Shown here in pieces: positions 14,493 to 23,012 of a DNA stretch of 30,000 nucleotides. Numbering within the stretch: the stretch's first letter is position 1; each line of letters starts with the position of its first letter. Made by a program: the position numbers and the translations under genes. The stretch comes from JBBDRV01 sp040905285. Lineage in GTDB: Bacteria; Bacteroidota; Rhodothermia; Balneolales; Balneolaceae. The notes beneath the pieces are model-generated. The model was not told where the DNA came from, did no database searches, and saw only the letters and a list, made by a program, of their open reading frames with translations. The stretch is from the NCBI GenBank assembly GCA_040905285.1, contig JBBDRV010000154.1:1-30000 (forward strand). Reading direction: 5' to 3'.

Positions 14493-16895
14493 TCAATCCT
14501 GAAAGATGGCCGGATTACTGTATTCAACCGGAAAACTGACCTCCGCACCTCTGGCCTCCAGATTATCCCGTGCAGAGCCGATGGTTGAGGCGTCCAGACC
14601 TCTGTTGTTTCCGAAGAAGGTACAGCCCCGGATATGAACCCATGATTCCTCTTCTGTTTCAAACACGGCATCCTGAAAGACACAGTTCAGAAAGGTAAGG
14701 GACCTGCTGGCTGAGTAAACGTCCCCAATGGGCCCTGTCCCGCGGACTTCGACCGGACCATAGCTGCCGCTGTCAAATCCGCGACCGATCTCAAGATGGA
14801 TATTGCCGGGCCGCTCCAGGTGTATATCTTCAATAATCATGCGCTCGGGCACCCGGACTTCTCCCGCAAAATCAAAGTCGGGAGCGATTGTGTGGTTGAA
14901 CACCCGCACATCACCGTCATTGCTGAGAACGGTGATATTACTCAACACGACCGTCCCGTAAAGATCCCCGATATCGGACCTGACGGAGAGTACACCCCCT
15001 ATCGCTCCATACAGCTGTTCCATTTCGGTACGTTCGGTTGGGATACGGCCTCCCGCCTGATTGATGGTCACATTTTCCACATGCAGATTTGCACCCGCAT
15101 ACCCGAAAGCACGAATGGTCTGAAATTGCCATTGCTGCAGATCCGCCTCCGGGGTGACATAGCCGGGAATGGTGGTGGACTGGCCGCTCAACACCACATC
15201 CCGGATGACGTAGTTACGGCCGTAGTGGTCGTCGATCACATTAAAATGGCCTCCCCGAATCGTTACATTCTTTCCATGCCTGCCGTCAAGTCCTTTCCGG
15301 CTGTTCACCGATACGGTGTTGTTGTATCGCATGTTGGCCACGTTTGAATTAAGAATATTGTATCCCAGCCCGTGATAGGTCGCTCCGGAGAAATAGCCAT
15401 TGTTAAACTCCATATTGACCACCCCGCTTGAGTTAAGCAACCGTCCGAAAGTGGCGTCACGGTCCCTTACCGTAAGCTCCAGGTTATTGAACGTCATGTT
15501 GCTGCGCCTCAGGGTGAGGACGCCCCCGCTGATCCGTTTAACCTTCCCGTCGTGATTCTCCAGGCGGACTTCCACCCGGAGCCCGTCAACAGTCAGCGGA
15601 CGATCTTTCTCCCGGTACCAGACACGTGTCTCAACCCGTCTCCATACCGTCAGCGCATCTTCAGAGCCGTTATCGAAAGTAATCGCCTGACTCGTAACAG
15701 ATTCCCCCGCTTCGGGTGCGACCGGCCCGATATCAACGGTGCCCAGGTAGCGGTCTTCAAATATAGCCGAAGGACCGGAAGGCCAGGTTGCCTTGAAAAG
15801 CCTGCCCTGCACGGAAACATAGTCTCCCTTCTGGTAGTCGCTGTTCTCCGACCATGGTGCGGCCTGCGGAGGGGCGTCATAGGAAAAAGCAAGTTCGGGG
15901 AAAATGTCTCCCCGTGCGGAGACCATCTGGGAGATATCGTTCCGGTCGTAATACTGATCCCCCTTTGCATTGTTTCTGGAGGAAAAGAAATCACTGGAAT
16001 GGAACCTGATCGTTCCCCCTTCTTTCAGGTCGATGGTTCCGCTTCCGTCACGAAGCGGTATGCCGCTGTAGACAGGCACATCAAACTGACCCTCCTGTAC
16101 TCCGTAGAAATGCTCGGCCTCCAGCTCATACTCTTCATTGTCAGACAAAAAGTAGATTGAAGGATTGTTTACGGGATAATGAGTGGGAACAAACGTAAAG
16201 TTGGAGAACCTGGTACGCTCTTCATCAATTTCAATCTCTTTTATCAGCAGACCGTTACTCCGGATGTTGCTCATGAAATAGATATCATCCAGGAACAGAT
16301 ACTCCCCTTCCGGAATGAGCAGGGTGTTGCCCAGCGATTCCGCGGCCAGATCGGCTGCCTGCTGGATGGCGGGGGCATCATTGTTTTCGCCATCTCCCCG
16401 GGCTCCAAACCACTGGGGGAACACCTGAAGATTTTTCAGTGAACCGGCTACGGTTCCTGCCCCCGAAAAGATCTGCCCGATTCCCGTCTCCACGGTTCCG
16501 TTAATTCTCACCTCCCTGTTTTCGGGAATCAGAAAGCGTCCGCCGTTTCGGAAGACGATTGTAACCTGTTCGGGAAATGTAATATCTCCAAGAAGATAGC
16601 TGCCGGAAGGGATTACAACCCTGCCGCCGTCATTTGGAAGGTCATTTAATATCTGTTCAAAAACAGCACTGTTGTCTGTCACCCCGTCACCTGATGCGCC
16701 ATAGTCACGTAAATGGATTACCCCTTCTTCCCCTGAAACGACCTGATACCGGCTGCATGAAACGCCGTTGAGGGATAAAAACAAAAACAGCAGCAGTACC
16801 GGCAGCGGACGGAACGCCGGGGTGTGAGAGGTTTCAGAAGCGATTGAAATTTTGGGAAAGGGTAAAAAAAGAAAAGAATGGCAGCATCGACGCAT
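14493..16895 (-). CDS. Right-handed beta-helix (pectate-lyase-3 type) lipoprotein
   Basis: About 800 residues from ATG 16895. The N-terminus is a signal peptide with a hydrophobic core (LPVLLLFLFLSLN) and a candidate lipobox Cys at about 47. Two copies of the pectate-lyase-3 opening follow: DYGASGDGVTDNSAVF (about 64-79) and WFGARGDGENNDAPAI (about 162-177), each leading into a parallel beta-helix. A segment near 350 (WSENSDYQKGDYVSVQGRLFKAT) resembles a small CBM5/12-like carbohydrate-binding module. The C-terminal half is rich in Asn and Gly turns. Such proteins are polysaccharide lyases, hydrolases or phage-tailspike-like binders; the substrate is unknown. The frame stays open upstream only because it reads through the tRNA-Leu gene, so the longer version is rejected. 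The start lies about 27 bases after the tRNA, with no clear ribosome site. Confidence 0.82.
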   Translation of the reverse strand: MRRCCHSFLFLPFPKISIASETSHTPAFRPLPVLLLFLFLSLNGVSCSRYQVVSGEEGVIHLRDYGASGDGVTDNSAVFEQILNDLPNDGGRVVIPSGSYLLGDITFPEQVTIVFRNGGRFLIPENREVRINGTVETGIGQIFSGAGTVAGSLKNLQVFPQWFGARGDGENNDAPAIQQAADLAAESLGNTLLIPEGEYLFLDDIYFMSNIRSNGLLIKEIEIDEERTRFSNFTFVPTHYPVNNPSIYFLSDNEEYELEAEHFYGVQEGQFDVPVYSGIPLRDGSGTIDLKEGGTIRFHSSDFFSSRNNAKGDQYYDRNDISQMVSARGDIFPELAFSYDAPPQAAPWSENSDYQKGDYVSVQGRLFKATWPSGPSAIFEDRYLGTVDIGPVAPEAGESVTSQAITFDNGSEDALTVWRRVETRVWYREKDRPLTVDGLRVEVRLENHDGKVKRISGGVLTLRRSNMTFNNLELTVRDRDATFGRLLNSSGVVNMEFNNGYFSGATYHGLGYNILNSNVANMRYNNTVSVNSRKGLDGRHGKNVTIRGGHFNVIDDHYGRNYVIRDVVLSGQSTTIPGYVTPEADLQQWQFQTIRAFGYAGANLHVENVTINQAGGRIPTERTEMEQLYGAIGGVLSVRSDIGDLYGTVVLSNITVLSNDGDVRVFNHTIAPDFDFAGEVRVPERMIIEDIHLERPGNIHLEIGRGFDSGSYGPVEVRGTGPIGDVYSASRSLTFLNCVFQDAVFETEEESWVHIRGCTFFGNNRGLDASTIGSARDNLEARGAEVSFPVEYSNPAIFQD

Positions 16896-16922
16896 AGGTG
16901 TGGGTTTCGTTAAGATATGGAG

Positions 16923-17006
16923 TACCCGGGGGGGGACTCGAACCCCCATGATGTTGCCATCACCGGATTTTGAATCCGGCGCGTCTACCAGTTCCGCCAC
17001 CCGGGC
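16923..17006 (-). tRNA. tRNA-Leu (anticodon CAA)
   Basis: A complete cloverleaf is visible on the minus strand. The acceptor stem GCCCGGG pairs with CCCGGGT (one G-U). The anticodon stem CCGGA/TCCGG encloses the loop TTCAAAA, giving anticodon CAA. The class II long variable arm is TGATG-GCAA-CATCA, and the T arm is GGGGG-TTCGAGT-CCCCC. The CCA end is not encoded, so it would be added after transcription. The gene reads UUG leucine codons. It lies directly upstream of, and co-oriented with, the beta-helix lipoprotein. Confidence 0.96.
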
Positions 17007-17455
17007 AGGACCTTTTTCTTTCCTGCCGTTTATACCCCTTCAGTCTTGCAGTTCAGTTTTGCAGTTCAGTTTTGCTTATCTACTTAAATATGACCAGCCT
17101 GGAATTAAATATGACCAGCCTGGAAAAATGAAATATAAGACATTACAGCTTACATCTACAATCTTCACTTTTCCGCCGGTCTGTAGAGTGAGTCCGGCAG
17201 ACTGCTGATCCTCCAGCTGACCACCCTGTGTTACGCCCTGACTTTTTCCTGCCGCTTACCGACTTTTTATGTAACATTCAGTCCGCACGAATCTCCTTCA
17301 GATTTGCAGGGACAATCAATGTTCCTTTACACGAAATTGAATACATACAGAACAGGGCAGAACCGAACAGGGATGATGCAATATTTTCATCCGCTCCGGG
17401 ATTCAGAAAAATATCAGACGGGCATAGTTCAATAACAAAGGGACAATAACGGCGA
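17007..17455. other. Intergenic region with two short tandem repeats
   Basis: No gene is convincing here; the open frames are short and lack family likeness. It contains two perfect tandem duplications: the 13-bp GCAGTTCAGTTTT at 17048-17073, and a 20-bp unit (TAAATATGACCAGCCTGGAA) at 17085-17104 repeated at 17106-17125. The region separates the divergent tRNA and the Ig-repeat lipoprotein, so it must carry promoters for both. Confidence 0.6.
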
Positions 17456-18916
17456 ATGTTTCAGTCAATCAAACGTGTGCTTTTTGTAACGGGAGTAGCT
17501 TTCTCCCTTCTTTTTTCGTCCTGCAGCTATTTCAATGAGGCGGATTCTGCGGAAAGTGCGGCAATCACCGGATCAGTTATACACGAATCATCCGGCGGCG
17601 CTATCGGGGAGGCCGTGGTCCGTATTACCCAGCCTCAGGTTTTCCAGGAAAGTACCGTAACGGATGATGACGGTGTTTTTACTTTTCAGGGCCTGCAGAT
17701 TGAAGATGACGTGCAAATAACCCTGGAAATAATGAAAGTGGACTACAGCACGGTCTACAGGGAGATTTCTGTGAATCCCGGCTCTGAAACGGTTACGGGG
17801 GATATTCATATGCAGCTGCTGTCGGAAGATAACGGAGGCAATGGTGATGGAAATGGAAACGGTGATGGAAACGGTGATGGCGATGGAAACGGCGGCGGGG
17901 GTGGAGAATCCGGAGGAGCCGCCGCGCTGATTGTCTCCGGCATATCCGAGCAGGCCATCAATATTCAGGAGACAGGCGGTATCGTCCACAGTGCCGTCAC
18001 GTTTGTTGTTCAGGATTCATCGGGCCGGAATATCACCTCGGGCCAGTCGGAAACAGTCCATTTTGAAATCGTCTCCGGGCCGGGCGGCGGAGAAGCGCTT
18101 ACGCCGGAATCTGCAGAAACCGACGGTCAGGGACAGGTCGTTATGAATCTGACCAGCGGTTATACAGCCGGTGTGGTGAAGGTTCAGGCCGTTGTCGAGC
18201 GGGAAGACGAGGGACTAACGATACAGTCAAAACCAATCACGATAGCTATTCACGGAGGTTATCCTGATCAGGACCATTTCAGCATCGCCATTGAAACCTA
18301 TAATTTTGAGGGCTTTTCGGTAAACGGCAACCGGACCTCCGTATCGGTCATTGTGGGGGACAAGTTCAGCAATCCTGTAAAACCGGGCACCCCCGTTTAC
18401 TTCAGCACGACCGGAGGAGTCATTCAGGGATCGGGAATGACGGATCAGGACGGGCAGATCACCGTCGACCTTATTTCCGGAAATCCCCGGCCGGCAGACG
18501 GCTACGCAGAAATTACAGCCGTTACCTATGATGAGGATGACAATGAAGTATCAGATGCTATTCCGGTCCTGTTCTCCGGCCCGCCGTCGGCAGACAAAAT
18601 TACTGTCACGCCCGAAGATTTTCATCTTCCGCAGGGAACGGGAAAAACATATGCTCTTACCGTGACCGATATCAATGACAATCCCCTTCCGAGCGGTACC
18701 ACCGTCACGGTAGAACTGGAATCGGAGATATTGACTCTGGCCGGGGATACGGATATCACGATCCCGAATACCCTCAGTCCCGGTACCGGCGTAACGGATT
18801 TTACGTTCTCGGTGAGGGATCTTGACGAAGAGAATACCGACGACCAGGATTATGACATCACCGTTTCCGTCAATACTCCGGCTGGATTTTCGGCAAGCAG
18901 GACATTTTCAGACTGA
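17456..18916 (+). CDS. Surface lipoprotein with invasin-like (Big-1) Ig domains
   Basis: The 486-residue product starts with a lipoprotein signal peptide (lipobox FSSC, Cys23). A carboxypeptidase-regulatory-like beta-sandwich (about 35-120) follows, then a low-complexity Gly/Asn/Asp linker (about 127-154, GNGDGNG repeats). The rest consists of three Big-1-like Ig domains (about 155-265, 270-375, 376-485). The Big-1 type is indicated by repeated forms such as VTFVVQDSSGRNI, VIVGDKFSNPVKPGTPVYFST and TVTDINDNPLPSGTTVTVE. Big-1 domains occur in intimin/invasin adhesins. No catalytic domain is seen, so it is probably a surface-exposed adhesive or scaffold protein. It is a single gene with no obvious partner. 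The linker DNA (about 17831-17903) is a degenerate repeat that could vary in length. Confidence 0.83.
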   Translation: MFQSIKRVLFVTGVAFSLLFSSCSYFNEADSAESAAITGSVIHESSGGAIGEAVVRITQPQVFQESTVTDDDGVFTFQGLQIEDDVQITLEIMKVDYSTVYREISVNPGSETVTGDIHMQLLSEDNGGNGDGNGNGDGNGDGDGNGGGGGESGGAAALIVSGISEQAINIQETGGIVHSAVTFVVQDSSGRNITSGQSETVHFEIVSGPGGGEALTPESAETDGQGQVVMNLTSGYTAGVVKVQAVVEREDEGLTIQSKPITIAIHGGYPDQDHFSIAIETYNFEGFSVNGNRTSVSVIVGDKFSNPVKPGTPVYFSTTGGVIQGSGMTDQDGQITVDLISGNPRPADGYAEITAVTYDEDDNEVSDAIPVLFSGPPSADKITVTPEDFHLPQGTGKTYALTVTDINDNPLPSGTTVTVELESEILTLAGDTDITIPNTLSPGTGVTDFTFSVRDLDEENTDDQDYDITVSVNTPAGFSASRTFSD

Positions 18917-19179
18917 TAAATCACAAGCCGAACCCCGCCGGCCGCGCTACAGGTTTTAGTTCACCTCAGTCGTTATCCCGCCAGACAGCAGGACCTTTTG
19001 CCCGATCCGTGCCCTCCTATCCGCATCGCTCCACGACAGACTGCAAGCACTGCTGAAGAATGGCACCGTACGGCAGCCGTGGAAAACCAGCCGGGAAACA
19101 GCAGCAGAAAGATGGAATTCGCCCGTACCTTTCTTATCATACAGAATAAAAAAACGATGGAAATCAAGGACAACAATCC

Positions 19180-19773
19180 ATGCCACAAAACAGCTTGAAA
19201 ATATTCAGTCATGAAGACCCCGAAGTCGCTCCGTTCATAGAAGAGCTGAAAGAGGTCAATGTGGACAGAAGCTACTATCTGCTTTTACTGACCGGCCCCT
19301 ACATCAAGGGGAAAAAAAGATTTCTTGAAAAAATGTCCTCGGCTTTTGGCAGAACAGTCACTCATACTGACCTGAGGGACGTTGTAACACCAAATCTGAA
19401 AGAGACACAAAAGAATATAGATGACCTCTTCAACAGCTTGACCGAGGACGACTACCTCCTCTTTTTTTCCAACGGGGACCGGCTTTGCGGGGCGTATACC
19501 GGTTTTACATATTCAAAAACGCGATACGTTACGCCCCAGGAAAGATACCTGCTTGAAAAGCTGAAAAACCTTGAAAAGATTGTCATCTTTGATATACAGG
19601 ATGAGGACAACATTGACAACAGACTGAAACGCTATACACACAGCCTGATACGATTCCGGAAACCCCGGTCTCTGTGGAAGAGATTTACCTGGAAAATGGA
19701 CAACATAGACTTCCACGGCCATACGTTTACGAGTAAACGCCCTCTGAGGGAAACGGGCGGACTGAAAAATTAG
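19180..19773 (+). CDS. Degenerate AAA+ ATPase-domain protein, probably inactive
   Basis: A 197-residue protein that aligns by eye to the core of AAA+ ATPases of the CIS/FtsH-like kind but with its catalytic motifs eroded. The Walker A place reads GPYIKGKK (39-46), keeping the Lys but with Lys instead of Ser/Thr. ETQKNIDDLF (75-84) matches the conserved ETEKNLxxLF helix. The Walker B place reads LLFFSNGD (93-100), where LLFFDEAD is usual, so both catalytic acids are gone. YLLEKLKNLEKIVIF and DNIDNRLKRYTH match the sensor-1 and arginine-finger region. It has an AAGGA ribosome site and lies 11 bases before the MacA-like gene, so it is probably co-transcribed with the exporter. The function is unknown; a pseudo-ATPase scaffold is the inference. 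Confidence 0.7.
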   Translation: MPQNSLKIFSHEDPEVAPFIEELKEVNVDRSYYLLLLTGPYIKGKKRFLEKMSSAFGRTVTHTDLRDVVTPNLKETQKNIDDLFNSLTEDDYLLFFSNGDRLCGAYTGFTYSKTRYVTPQERYLLEKLKNLEKIVIFDIQDEDNIDNRLKRYTHSLIRFRKPRSLWKRFTWKMDNIDFHGHTFTSKRPLRETGGLKN

Positions 19774-19784
19774 GTTCTAATTAC

Positions 19785-20948
19785 ATGAAACTCGTAAAAA
19801 TAAGTTTTGTAATTCTGATCCTTGGAATTGCATCATGGTGGGGAGCAACACAATACATCGGGGGTGACGAGGGCCTGCCTCCCCTGCACACTGAAACAGT
19901 AGAACACGGCAAAATATCCCAGCGGGTTGTCGCTCACGGTTCTATACAGCCCGTGGAAAAAGTGACGGTGGGAAGCCAGGTATCCGGTATTGTCGAAGAG
20001 ATTTATGTGGATTTTAACAGCCCGGTCGAACGGGGACAGGTCATTGCGCAGATAGACCCTTCCGGGTTTGCAGCTGACGTTAGTTCTGCCGAGGCTGAAC
20101 TGGAATCAGCTGAGGCGGGGCTGGAACTCGCCCGCCACCAGTGGTCCAGGATCAGCCAGCTGCGTGAACAACAGTTCATCTCACCCTCTGAAGCAGATGA
20201 AGCCAGTGCAAACCTGCGGCAGGCTGAAGCACAGGTCAGCGTTCGGCAGCATGCACTGAACCGGGCACGGCTCGAGCTGAATCGTTCGACGATCTATTCT
20301 CCCACAGATGGAATTGTCATCTCGCGGAATGTCGATGTCGGCCAGACGGTAGCTGCAAGTCTCAGTGCACCTGATCTTTTTGAAATAGCAACCGACCTAG
20401 CTCAGATGCATATCTATGCAAATGTCTCGGAAGCCGATATCGGACAGATAGCCGAAGACCAGCAGGTTCTTTTTCAGGTTGACGGTTATCGCGACCGTGA
20501 GTTCAGCGGTGAAGTTATCCAGGTCAGGAATGCCCCGATCATCGAAGACAATGTGGTACATTATGAAACGATCGTAGCTGTCGACAATAGTGAAAATCTC
20601 CTGAAACCGGGTATGACAGCCGAAGTAGCCATTATTACGGATGAACGTTCGGATGTGCTCCGTCTTCGCAATAATGCACTGAGGGCCCGACTTCCGGAGA
20701 ACATACGGCCGGATGGTCCGCCGGATCCGGGTGGAGAACCGGATGGACAATCCGGCAGGCGCGTCTACAAAGTCCGTAATGGAGAACTCGTTGCAATTCC
20801 TGTGCGAACAGGTCTGAGCGACGGTGTTTATACTGAAATAACTGAGGGTCTTGAAGAGGGAGATACGCTCGTGGTCGGACTGTCACTCAGCGGGCAAAAT
20901 GAGAACGGCAGCCGGAGTCTGATCGGTGGAAGCCAGGCCCAATATTAA
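19785..20948 (+). CDS. MacA-like periplasmic adaptor (membrane fusion protein)
   Basis: A 387-residue RND/MacA-type membrane fusion protein. It has an N-terminal membrane anchor (about 5-24), the first lipoyl half (VAHGSIQPVEKVTVGSQVSGIV), an alpha-hairpin coiled coil (about 98-165) and the second lipoyl half (STIYSPTDGIVISRNVDVGQTV). Beta-barrel and membrane-proximal domains follow. Such adaptors link an inner-membrane ABC transporter to an outer-membrane TolC-type channel for export of drugs, peptides or lipids. The next two genes encode the ABC ATPase and permease, completing a MacAB-like set. A Pro/Gly/Asp-rich stretch near 306-325 interrupts the membrane-proximal domain. No TolC gene is in the window. 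Confidence 0.92.
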   Translation: MKLVKISFVILILGIASWWGATQYIGGDEGLPPLHTETVEHGKISQRVVAHGSIQPVEKVTVGSQVSGIVEEIYVDFNSPVERGQVIAQIDPSGFAADVSSAEAELESAEAGLELARHQWSRISQLREQQFISPSEADEASANLRQAEAQVSVRQHALNRARLELNRSTIYSPTDGIVISRNVDVGQTVAASLSAPDLFEIATDLAQMHIYANVSEADIGQIAEDQQVLFQVDGYRDREFSGEVIQVRNAPIIEDNVVHYETIVAVDNSENLLKPGMTAEVAIITDERSDVLRLRNNALRARLPENIRPDGPPDPGGEPDGQSGRRVYKVRNGELVAIPVRTGLSDGVYTEITEGLEEGDTLVVGLSLSGQNENGSRSLIGGSQAQY

Positions 20949-20984
20949 TCCAGATTAAATCCACAGTTCACCAATCCGACGGGA

Positions 20985-21746
20985 ATGTCCATTGTCCAGC
21001 TTACAGGCATCACCAGAACGTACCGGACAGGCTCCAGGCCGGTGGAAGCTCTCCGTGGAATAGACTTTGAGGTAAATAAAGGTGAGTTTGCGGCCATTAT
21101 GGGAGCAAGCGGTTCAGGCAAATCAACCCTGATGAACATTCTGGGTTGTCTTGACCGTCCGAGTTCAGGTCGTTACCTCCTCCGGGGAGAAGATGTGTCT
21201 ACCTTTCCGCGGGAGCGACTTGCTGCTGTCCGGAACCGGATGCTAGGGTTCGTATTCCAGGCTTTCCACCTGCTTCCCAGGACAACCGCACTCGAAAATG
21301 TAGAACTTCCACTGATCTACCGTGAAGATGAGTTGAACTGGAATGAAATTCATCAACGAGCCATGGAAGCCCTTCAGACTGTCGGCCTCGGGGATCGGGC
21401 AGAACATTCCCCAAACGAACTGTCCGGAGGCCAGAAGCAGCGCGTGGCCATTGCACGTGCACTTGTCAGCCATCCAAGCCTGCTGCTGGCAGATGAACCC
21501 ACCGGAAATCTTGACAGCCGAACGAGCCTCGAAATAATTGAAATTTTCCAAAAGCTGAACAGGGAAGGGCTAACCATCCTGATGGTTACCCATGAACCTG
21601 ACATCGCACATTTTGCCGGCCGGACCATTAAACTGCGGGACGGATTGGTACAAAGCGACAAGCCGGGCATGCAGCTTAGTGCCACTGATAAACTGGCCGG
21701 GTGGCAGGATGAAAGTGAATCTTTCCGTTACGGTATCGATGAATGA
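20985..21746 (+). CDS. MacB/LolD-type ABC transporter ATPase
   Basis: A 253-residue ABC ATPase with an intact nucleotide-binding site: Walker A GASGSGKST (40-48), Q-loop Gln92, signature LSGGQ (146-150), Walker B LLLADE (166-171) and switch His203. It belongs to the LolD/MacB/FtsE group, judged from RTYRTGSRPVEALRGIDFEV and the ADEPTGNLDS block. It would energise the permease encoded 35 bases downstream; in proteobacterial MacB the two are one chain, while here they are separate genes. It has a C-terminal extension of about 30 residues beyond the ATPase core. Confidence 0.94.
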   Translation: MSIVQLTGITRTYRTGSRPVEALRGIDFEVNKGEFAAIMGASGSGKSTLMNILGCLDRPSSGRYLLRGEDVSTFPRERLAAVRNRMLGFVFQAFHLLPRTTALENVELPLIYREDELNWNEIHQRAMEALQTVGLGDRAEHSPNELSGGQKQRVAIARALVSHPSLLLADEPTGNLDSRTSLEIIEIFQKLNREGLTILMVTHEPDIAHFAGRTIKLRDGLVQSDKPGMQLSATDKLAGWQDESESFRYGIDE

Positions 21747-21781
21747 TTTTTCAATAACCATCTGAACGATATGTCAGACCG

Positions 21782-22999
21782 ATGAAATGGAGCGCAGTAC
21801 CGTACGTAGCCTTTAAAGCTCTTCGCCGCAATGCAATGCGGACGCTGCTGACGGCCCTCGGTATAATTATCGGTGTGGCTGCAGTCATCACCATGGTGGG
21901 CCTGGGCCAGGGTGCCAGCTCAGAGGTGAAAGAACAGGTAAACAGGCTTGGTCAGAATGTTGTACTGGTATTTCCGGGTGAACGTTCACTCGGCGGCGTC
22001 AGCATTGGCGGCGGAAGTGCAAATACACTGACTGCTGCCGATTCGCGGGCCCTTCAGGAGGAGATCCCGGAAGTGATCGCCGCCAGTCCCGAAGTACGCT
22101 CCCAGCGGGTGATCGTCTATGGAAACCAGAACTGGCATACACGTATTTACGGTCAGTCAGCCGATTATCTGCAGATACGACAGTGGCCGATTGAAAGCGG
22201 CGACATGTTTACTGAAGAAGATATAGAGCGGGCTTCTCTCGTCGCCGTCGTCGGACAGACAATTATAGATGAACTATTTGAAGGATCAGATCCCATCGGT
22301 GAAACCATCCGGGTCAGAGGACTTCCACTGACTGTCATTGGTGTGCTTTCTACCAAAGGCATGTCCCTGATGGGGTCCGTCCAGGATGATATCGTAATTG
22401 TTCCCTATACAACGGCGTTTCAGAGGATATCCGGCAGAAGCCATGCGATGGTCATCAATGTCCAGATCTATGATGAAGGGTCCATGGACATCGCCCGCCA
22501 TAAAATCACTGACCTGTTGCGTGAACGTCACCGGCTGGCTTCCTACCAGGAAAATGATTTTACCGTTCAGACCCAGGAAGAGGTTGCGCGTGCCGCGACG
22601 GAGACGTCACGGATCATGACCTGGCTTCTGGCTTCCATTGCAGGAATTTCCCTTTTTGTGGGGGGCATAGGAATTATGAATGTCATGCTTGTAAGTGTTA
22701 CCGAACGAACCCGTGAAATCGGCCTTCGGCTTGCCGTTGGCGCACGTGCTCAGGATGTGCTGATGCAGTTCCTCATTGAATCAGTTATCCTCTGCCTGCT
22801 CGGAGGGATTGGTGGAATTCTGCTGGGAATGTTTGCCACCGAAGCCATAGCCAGCTATGCGGGTTGGCCGGCCCTGTTCTCCACAGAAGCAATGATCGCA
22901 GCCGTCAGTGTTTCTGCAGCAGTGGGACTGTTTTTTGGTTTTTATCCTGCCTGGAAAGCCTCCCGGCTGGATCCCATCATCGCCCTGCGCAGCGAATAA
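21782..22999 (+). CDS. MacB-like ABC transporter permease (FtsX family)
   Basis: A 405-residue permease with the MacB topology: one N-terminal membrane helix (about 20-42), a large periplasmic MacB core domain (about 45-270) and three C-terminal helices in an FtsX domain. The last part contains GGIGIMNVMLVSVTERTREI and GARAQDVLMQF, both characteristic of the family. It ends FYPAWKASRLDPIIALRSE, the usual MacB-type C-terminus. With the adaptor and ATPase upstream it forms a tripartite mechanotransmission exporter. The gene ends 13 bases before the converging metallopeptidase. Confidence 0.94.
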   Translation: MKWSAVPYVAFKALRRNAMRTLLTALGIIIGVAAVITMVGLGQGASSEVKEQVNRLGQNVVLVFPGERSLGGVSIGGGSANTLTAADSRALQEEIPEVIAASPEVRSQRVIVYGNQNWHTRIYGQSADYLQIRQWPIESGDMFTEEDIERASLVAVVGQTIIDELFEGSDPIGETIRVRGLPLTVIGVLSTKGMSLMGSVQDDIVIVPYTTAFQRISGRSHAMVINVQIYDEGSMDIARHKITDLLRERHRLASYQENDFTVQTQEEVARAATETSRIMTWLLASIAGISLFVGGIGIMNVMLVSVTERTREIGLRLAVGARAQDVLMQFLIESVILCLLGGIGGILLGMFATEAIASYAGWPALFSTEAMIAAVSVSAAVGLFFGFYPAWKASRLDPIIALRSE

Positions 23000-23012
23000 C
23001 CTTCCCCATAAC

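Noticed and set aside
16896..17000. N-terminal extension of the beta-helix lipoprotein (MAELVDAPDS...)
   Set aside because: It is the translation of the antisense-free tRNA-Leu gene on the same strand; the cloverleaf is complete and the peptide is a known artefact of tRNA read-through.
18973..19212. Hydrophobic minus-strand frame of 79 codons
   Set aside because: It overlaps the start of the AAA-like gene, has no ribosome site and no family likeness; the hydrophobicity is likely chance.
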